Program-made: the position numbers and the translations under genes
In this document: positions 59,301 to 64,000 of the stretch, piece after piece
Layout: each line of letters opens with the position of its first letter
Position numbering within the stretch: the stretch's first letter is position 1
The notes under the pieces: generated by a model
Databases searched by the model: none
Seen by the model: the letters and a program-made list of their open reading frames with translations, nothing else
Told to the model about the DNA's origin: nothing
Assembly (NCBI GenBank): GCA_040743155.1
Contig: JBFLJU010000001.1
Span: 1,550,001-1,614,000, forward strand
Reading direction: 5' to 3'
Source of the DNA: Cycloclasticus sp.
GTDB lineage: Bacteria; Pseudomonadota; Gammaproteobacteria; Methylococcales; Cycloclasticaceae
Length of the DNA stretch: 64,000 bases

Positions 59301-59613
59301 CTTCAAACTGCACCCTGACCACAGCGATGGAATTCAGTGCAGTCGCATACGTATGATCCACACCCGAAATCTCACGCACAATGCCTTCCAGAGGGTTAAT
59401 CACCAATTCTTCTATTTCCTTTGGCGTTGCACCGGGCATGCTGACAAAGATTTCTGCACCGGGCACGACAATTTGAGGATTTTCTTCACGTGGCGTTAAT
59501 AAAATAGCCATGACGCCCAGTAACACGCAACTGAGCATAAATAAAACCGTCAGTTTTGAGGTAACAAATGCTTGAGCAACCCACCCGGCTGGATTTAATT
59601 GTTTGTTATTCAC
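56338..59613 (-). CDS. RND-family efflux permease
   Basis: About 1091 residues from a GTG at 59613, which has AAGGA 8 bases upstream; an ATG at 59622 directly abuts that signal and is less likely. Twelve membrane helices and two large periplasmic loops follow the AcrB plan. In TM4 the relay motif reads GLLVDSAIVVIEN, one Asp (residue about 422) instead of the Asp-Asp of AcrB. It overlaps the adaptor gene by 8 bases and the TolC gene by 1, giving a complete tripartite pump operon. Confidence 0.92.
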   Translation of the reverse strand: MNNKQLNPAGWVAQAFVTSKLTVLFMLSCVLLGVMAILLTPREENPQIVVPGAEIFVSMPGATPKEIEELVINPLEGIVREISGVDHTYATALNSIAVVRVQFEVGLDKERSLLKLYDRVLGKQDQLPADASVPLIRSVDVDDVPIMAITLASEKYDDYALKRLADHMVDRLRSLNEVSVAYVKGGRDREVRVELDPERLLAFGITLDQMQATLQAGNLSAPVGSQVHQGKVSSIYLDGFLTSADQVKKLIVGSFNKQAIYMEDVADIIDGPRQERDKLSRFAYGPADPRFGSTASPEIPAVSIAVAKKVGTNAVVVADDILERVERMKKNFIPAGVDIIITRNDGKKADAAVNNLIEHMGIAILSVFLVIVLFLGFKEALIVGITVPFILALTLGADYLFGPTINRVTLFALILSLGLLVDSAIVVIENIHRHYKNLWLKDKVDVTVIATNEIGNPTNLATFAVMLVFGSLMVVTGMSGQYFYPIAFNVPVAMFASLLVAYIVTPWAANRWLQPGEGEDLETHDADDKLHKFYYKIITPLLDNRRYRYITISVIVLTIVLSMLQPAWQFIRPAGVGGPLSSGGVALVLLPKDNKNTFNVTIDMPEYTPVEVTDRVTREVGNILRNNENVLNYQSWVGQIGVIDFNGLLRGAQNKKGGFVAEVRVNLTDKKSRDESSIDLVKQLRPAMVELQQRYPGSVIQLVEDLPGPPLRSTVLAEIYGQDSEKLREISAKVSDVFKNTYGVIEVHDSEVADVPRIRVVVDKEKAALSGVSVAQVVQALRRMVDGGEMGRLHIASEKKIVPIRLHIPHKYQIDPIMLSSIYLTNRQGKRVPLSELTRVMKDTQDRPILHKDYERVTYVGAELSNTTPVNAVMDIDQQIDNMQVSAGERLTTGNLRLQSITPDTIDGYQLLWDGEIRLTLDAFRDMLGALGIALVFIYLLLVGYYASFRISLIAMSAIPLALIGVFPGHWIMGEPFTSTSMIGVIALAGVVVRNSLLIIDFVQDYMKQGMSAHAAIREAGAVRLRPILLTALAIVLGSAVMLSDPVFGGLAISLIFGTIVSTALTLVVIPMLLYSMYRRQSLKSNALGDD

Positions 59614-60700
59614 CAACTGCATCCTTTCGTTGAATAAAGTCGCCGTCACGGAGGCGTTCATCAGGTGTCAAAACGATTCGTTCTCCACCGCTTAACCCCA
59701 CTAACACCTCAAATTGGCCATCCATTAGCTTGCCCAGTCGTAACCATCTAAAACTGATACGTTGCTCATCATCAACCGTAAAAACACCACTTAACCCAGC
59801 GCGCGTTATCACTGATTCAACACGAACAACCGGCACTGATTTAGTACCTACTTTAAAATGCGTGCGACCAAACATCCCCGGTAATAGCTTATTGCCTTCT
59901 GGCAAAGACACCTTAACGCGTGATTTACGTGTTACTGGGTCACCCGATGGAACAACACGAACAACCGCGCCTTGAATCGGCTGATCAATCGCATCAATAA
60001 CAACCTTAACCTTGCCGCCTTGTTGGATATTTTTTATTTGTCCTTCTGCGATATACGTTTCGAATAACAAGCCTTCACTGGACTCGACTGTCAATAACGG
60101 CACCGCTGGCGCTGCTAAATCCCCTTCACGTTTATGACGTTCAACCACGACGCCCGTTACTGGGCTGCTAATTTGAGTATATTGACGTTGTGACTGCGTG
60201 GTTTGTAGCGTTGCTTTTGCGGCGCGTAATGTGTCTTGAGCAATGTCACGTTGTAATTTTATTTTTCTCAACTTATTTTCCGACACGCTGCCACGCTTAA
60301 ACAGTGCTTGGAAGCTATCCAGATCAGTTTGCGCATCCTTTAACGCAGAAACTGCCTTATCCACCGAAGCGGACACCTGCCTAATAGCACCTTCTACATC
60401 AGCGCCATCCAGTATCACTAATGCTTGACCTTTTTTTACTTGGTCACCTTCATGTACCAATATTTTTCGAATATAACCCGTCGTTCTCGACGCCACATCA
60501 ACTCTGTGGTCGGAAACAACAGAGCCTGTGGTGCGATAATCCACCGATAAATCCTCTACCTTTACCAGCACCGTTGATAGTGGCCACTGTTCCTTCTGCG
60601 CCTTTTCAAGCCCATCAGCCTGCTGCTCAGCGCAGCCGAATAACCCCGTTAGTAAGCTCACTAACACCCATAGGAAAATCTGTTTTTTTATCAAACTCAT
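59606..60700 (-). CDS. RND periplasmic adaptor (membrane fusion protein)
   Basis: 364 residues. The N-terminal signal has LFGCAE, a possible lipobox (Cys23). A barrel-sandwich (lipoyl) hybrid domain with VHEGDQVKKGQALVILDG, an alpha-hairpin (about 105-165), then ISSPVTGVVVERHKREGDLA and a beta-barrel domain follow. It links the RND pump to the TolC channel. It begins 25 bases after the TetR gene. Confidence 0.92.
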   Translation of the reverse strand: MSLIKKQIFLWVLVSLLTGLFGCAEQQADGLEKAQKEQWPLSTVLVKVEDLSVDYRTTGSVVSDHRVDVASRTTGYIRKILVHEGDQVKKGQALVILDGADVEGAIRQVSASVDKAVSALKDAQTDLDSFQALFKRGSVSENKLRKIKLQRDIAQDTLRAAKATLQTTQSQRQYTQISSPVTGVVVERHKREGDLAAPAVPLLTVESSEGLLFETYIAEGQIKNIQQGGKVKVVIDAIDQPIQGAVVRVVPSGDPVTRKSRVKVSLPEGNKLLPGMFGRTHFKVGTKSVPVVRVESVITRAGLSGVFTVDDEQRISFRWLRLGKLMDGQFEVLVGLSGGERIVLTPDERLRDGDFIQRKDAVGE

Positions 60701-60725
60701 TATTTAGGCTCCCTCATCTAGCCAG

Positions 60726-61331
60726 TTAAACCGTTGTATTAATACTTTTTCTTATAATCTGGAAAACATGTTCAGAAATAACACTTGCATCACTATATGA
60801 CTCATCCCAACCGGGTAGAAACCGGCACATTGGTGTCGTTGCAGAATGCGATATCACTAGCCAAAGAGTAGAGATAGTCAGCATAGTGTGGTTCACATTC
60901 GGTGCTATTTCCTTAATCAATGCATGCATGGCTTTAAAAGGCTCTAACAATACCTCTTCAGCCACTAACTTCAACCTGCTTTCATCGCCATCCAGTAATT
61001 CCCACATCACCAATGACCTGAAGTTTTGCTCCTGATTTATCATTAACGTAAAGTGCTCGACCAACTCTTCGAGACGCTCCATAGCCGTGCCAGTTCTACT
61101 GATCGAGCGTGTAATAGCCGTCGCTTTGTTAACAAAAGAATGCTTCATCACTTCAAGGTACAGCGTGTGCTTATCGGGAAAATGGTGATACAGCGCCGCT
61201 GCGCTAAAGCCAACCGCTTTTGATAAAGCCCGCATCGAAACGCCGTTATAGCCTTGTGCTGCAAACAGCGGCGTAGCTTCATCCAATATATGGATGCGCG
61301 TATTAATTTCTTTCGTATTGGCGTTTTTCAT
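60726..61331 (-). CDS. TetR/AcrR-family repressor
   Basis: 201 residues. The N-terminal helix-turn-helix reads NGVSMRALSKAVGFSAAALYHHFPDKHTLYLEV (helices about 24-55), shown here only to name its key parts: the GFS turn and YHHFPDK. The C-terminal ligand domain is divergent. It is the first gene of the efflux operon and probably represses it and itself through the palindrome 10 bases upstream of its start. Confidence 0.92.
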   Translation of the reverse strand: MKNANTKEINTRIHILDEATPLFAAQGYNGVSMRALSKAVGFSAAALYHHFPDKHTLYLEVMKHSFVNKATAITRSISRTGTAMERLEELVEHFTLMINQEQNFRSLVMWELLDGDESRLKLVAEEVLLEPFKAMHALIKEIAPNVNHTMLTISTLWLVISHSATTPMCRFLPGWDESYSDASVISEHVFQIIRKSINTTV

Positions 61332-61340
61332 TAGGACTTA

Positions 61341-61356
61341 CTTAACGTTCGTTAAG
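61341..61356. promoter_or_regulatory. TetR-type operator
   Basis: CTTAACG-TT-CGTTAAG, perfect 7-bp arms, 10 bases upstream of the repressor ATG (61331). Its length, symmetry and position fit an autoregulatory TetR-family operator controlling the repressor-adaptor-RND-TolC operon. Confidence 0.65.
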
Positions 61357-61470
61357 CAATACTTTAATGCAAAAAATCTTGCGACGCAATATAAAGCAGT
61401 TTATTCGCTTAGTATCGACTAAAGAAATAGCCAAAACATCGCATACGGCATAAACAACATCCTAGTATCA

Positions 61471-64000
61471 CTAGGTCGGCGCTTTTACCTTAAACCAAGC
61501 GGTATACATCGCTGGAAATACAAACAACGTCAGCAAAGTAGCCACCCATAAGCCGTTCATCATCGTAATTGCCATTGGGCCCCAAAAATAATCACTGGTC
61601 AGTGGTACCATCGCAAAGATAGCCGCCAATGCAGCCAGAATAATGGGCCGAGCACGACGTACGGTTGATTCTAATACGGCATCCCAAGGTGACAACCCTG
61701 CGGCGAGGTCTTGATCTATTTGGTCCATTAAAATAATGGTGTTGCGGATAATGATGCCCACCAACGCTAACATGCCTAAACGTGCGACCAAGCCAAATGA
61801 TAAATCCAACAATAGTAAAATAGAAACAACACCAATCAACCCCAAAGGCACGGTCATCAGAACAAGCGTCATTTTTCGCATACTATTAAGCTCAAACATC
61901 AACAGCGTTAAAATGGCGATCAGCATAACGGGCAAGGTTTTAGCTAATTGCGCATCCACTTCTTGCGAAATATCAATTTCACCAAACACCTCAATTTGAT
62001 AGCCGCTAGGTAATTTTTCTCTTAATTTATTAACCTTGTGCTCAAGCTCTTTAACCACATCAAAGTTTAAGACGCCATCTGCCAACAGTGATTGAACAAT
62101 AATCGAGCGATAACCGTTGTAGCGCCAAATCACACCCTCTTCGAAATGAAAACTGATATTAGCCAACTCAGACAAGGCAACCGTTTCACCGTTAGCAATG
62201 GGCACTTGTAAAAACTTTATGCGATCTAGCTGCTGACGGTTCTCTGGCTGGTTACGTAGTACGACATTAATAAGGTCATTACCTTCTCTGTATTGCGTAA
62301 CCGGTAAACCATCTAGCATCGCACTTAGGGTTTGGCTTAATTGAGCTGGGTCCGTTCCACTAGCCGCTACCCGTGGAAGATCAAGCGTAATATCAACAAG
62401 TAGACGCTTTTCACGACGATTATCGTGGACATCTCGCGTTGAGGCATGGCTCGTCACAATCGTTTTTAACTGTTCAGAAAAGGTCGCCAACACCTCAGGG
62501 TCATCACCGGTGATGAGGTATTGCACGGGGTAATTAAACGGTAAGCCGTACGCTAAGCTATACACTCGTGTACGTAAGTTCGGCTGATGCGTTGCAAAAT
62601 AGCCCCGTAGCATATGTTTAATCTGTTCACGTGCCTGTAAATCTTTCGCAACAACAATAATCTTGCTGTAGTTGGCATTGGGCTGCTCGATATACATATC
62701 ATTTTGTACACGTAAAGAATCGCCACCCACATAAATGATGTAGTTTTCTATTTGCTGCTCTTTAGTTAACTCTTTTTCAATATCCGCCACTTGGCGTTCC
62801 ATCTGTTGATAGCTTGTGCCTTCAGGAAACCAAATATCAACCAATGCCTCCGGCCGATCATTACCTGGGAAAAATTCCATTTTAACGTGCTGCATCCCCA
62901 CTATCGTTAACGCAAAAAGCAGCAGCGTCACCCCGATCACACTCTTTTTATGCTTCATGCACCATGCGATTAACGAGCGAAACTTCTTATAAAATGGCGT
63001 TTGATACATTGCCGCAATATCATTGCTAGACTGCTGTACATTCGTTTTGGGCACATGGTTTACTTTTAGCAATTTAAACGACAGGTAAGGGGTTAATAAA
63101 ACAGCCACCATCCATGAGGATATTAATGCCGTACTGATAACCACAAAAAGATTACCTAATATCTCATGCGGCGATGCATTAACGAGAAAAACGGGCAGAA
63201 AGCCAACAGCAGCTATTAGCGTACCGGTAAGCATTGGCTTTGATGTTGCCGTATAAGCAAACGTTGCCGCTTTCATTCTATCCCAACCTTGCTCAAGCTT
63301 AACGTGCACCAACTCCACAACAATCATGGCATCATCAACCAATAAACCCAGTGAAATAACGAGCGCGCCGAGCGAGACCCTGTTTAAGCCGATATCCCAG
63401 ATGTACATCATGGCAAACACAACGCCCAAGACAATAGGAATTGCCAAGGCAACGACCAATCCTGTTCGCAGCCCAAGCGAGAAATAACAAACGATAAGAA
63501 CAATAACAATGGCAAGCAGCAGCTTTAAAACAAAGCGATTGATTTGTGCCGCGACTGATTTCGGTTGATCCGCCACTAAAGCAAGGTTTATTCCAGCCGG
63601 CAAGTGCGCTTTAAAGTCGGCCATCACTTCTTTGACTTGCCCTGACATAGCTAATAATTGAGAGCCTTCTCGCATAGTAACGCCCAGGCCAATTGAAGCT
63701 TTGCCATTAACGCGCATTCTAAAAAGTGGCGGATCATCATACCCTCGGTAGATTGTGGCAACACTTTCAAGTTTGATAACACGCCCGTCCTTTAAACCAA
63801 TAGGCATTTTTTTAATGTCATCAATGGAACGAAAACGATCATTCAAACGTAGCCGGTAATAACTCTGTTGACCCTCAATACGCCCACTATTCTGCACCTT
63901 ATTATGGGTGTTCAATAACAAGCCTATTTGCAGTGGATCCAAGCCAAGTGCCGACAACCGTTTGTCGTCCATTTCGACGAACACTTTTTCATCCTGAACA
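61471..64000 (-). CDS. Second RND-family efflux permease (5' end outside window)
   Basis: 843 residues are visible; the frame is open to the right edge (VQDEKVFVEMDDKR...), so the N-terminal quarter is missing. It has the two-lobed RND layout; TM4 reads LGLLVDDAMIVVELVH with the Asp-Asp relay, unlike the other pump here. The C-terminus FPAMYTAWFKVKAPT is normal. Its adaptor must lie further right. It ends 140 bases upstream of the repressor gene, with the operator between. Confidence 0.92.
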   Translation of the reverse strand, partial: VQDEKVFVEMDDKRLSALGLDPLQIGLLLNTHNKVQNSGRIEGQQSYYRLRLNDRFRSIDDIKKMPIGLKDGRVIKLESVATIYRGYDDPPLFRMRVNGKASIGLGVTMREGSQLLAMSGQVKEVMADFKAHLPAGINLALVADQPKSVAAQINRFVLKLLLAIVIVLIVCYFSLGLRTGLVVALAIPIVLGVVFAMMYIWDIGLNRVSLGALVISLGLLVDDAMIVVELVHVKLEQGWDRMKAATFAYTATSKPMLTGTLIAAVGFLPVFLVNASPHEILGNLFVVISTALISSWMVAVLLTPYLSFKLLKVNHVPKTNVQQSSNDIAAMYQTPFYKKFRSLIAWCMKHKKSVIGVTLLLFALTIVGMQHVKMEFFPGNDRPEALVDIWFPEGTSYQQMERQVADIEKELTKEQQIENYIIYVGGDSLRVQNDMYIEQPNANYSKIIVVAKDLQAREQIKHMLRGYFATHQPNLRTRVYSLAYGLPFNYPVQYLITGDDPEVLATFSEQLKTIVTSHASTRDVHDNRREKRLLVDITLDLPRVAASGTDPAQLSQTLSAMLDGLPVTQYREGNDLINVVLRNQPENRQQLDRIKFLQVPIANGETVALSELANISFHFEEGVIWRYNGYRSIIVQSLLADGVLNFDVVKELEHKVNKLREKLPSGYQIEVFGEIDISQEVDAQLAKTLPVMLIAILTLLMFELNSMRKMTLVLMTVPLGLIGVVSILLLLDLSFGLVARLGMLALVGIIIRNTIILMDQIDQDLAAGLSPWDAVLESTVRRARPIILAALAAIFAMVPLTSDYFWGPMAITMMNGLWVATLLTLFVFPAMYTAWFKVKAPT

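Noticed and set aside
61461-61475. CCTAG-TATCA-CTAGG inverted repeat over the stop codon of the second RND gene
   Set aside because: Arms are only 5 bp with no T-run; probably chance.

Overview
The window looks like chromosome of a gammaproteobacterium of modest G+C. The ndk-rlmN-pilW-hisS-yfgM-bamB-der block, guaB-guaA-tadA, xseA, mltF, slyX, a DbpA-tailed DEAD-box helicase and the ybbA/permease/tesA group are all typical of that class. An acylating acetaldehyde dehydrogenase plus 4-hydroxy-2-oxovalerate aldolase (lower meta-cleavage pathway) and an aromatic-acid type MFS carrier fit an aromatic-degrading, perhaps marine, organism of the Cycloclasticus/Methylophaga kind. That taxonomic guess is inference only.

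Layout. 1-6.4 kb: surface and envelope genes: the 3' end of a large secreted Ig-like protein with a Gly/Lys tail, a periplasmic cupin, a Cys-rich secreted protein, a DsbA-like oxidoreductase and a VpsR-like sigma-54 activator. 6.9-8.9 kb: mhpF-mhpE behind a leader rich in repeats. 9.0-39.4 kb: dense housekeeping genes on both strands: RNA helicases, GTPases, murein enzymes, purine synthesis, the BAM/hisS/ndk operon, iscA, a lone tatB, a cold shock protein, ybiT, DUF1415/DUF2058 genes, an ABC exporter and tesA. 53-64 kb: carbonic anhydrase, small membrane proteins and a tetR-adaptor-RND-tolC efflux operon, preceded by a second RND pump that runs off the right end.

39.4-52.7 kb is the accessory part and shows many scars. 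It starts with a deleted copy of a DUF3750 gene and a decayed tRNA-Asn-like sequence. Next come a giant hybrid histidine kinase with six tandem CHASE3-like sensor units, an intact DUF3750 gene, a frameshifted gene beside a nuclease-helicase (DUF2075) gene, a truncated MoxR copy, an MFS carrier, a decayed higBA toxin-antitoxin locus, and an intact MoxR/VWA pair. Four copies of a short palindromic repeat (ATCAAG, 11 bases, CTTGAT type) lie at the joints of these segments.

The best candidates for something new are the six-unit CHASE3 kinase, the DUF2075 nuclease-helicase with its broken partner (possible defence module), and the repeat-associated rearrangement that links them. I see no CRISPR array, no intact insertion sequence, no rRNA and no intact tRNA.
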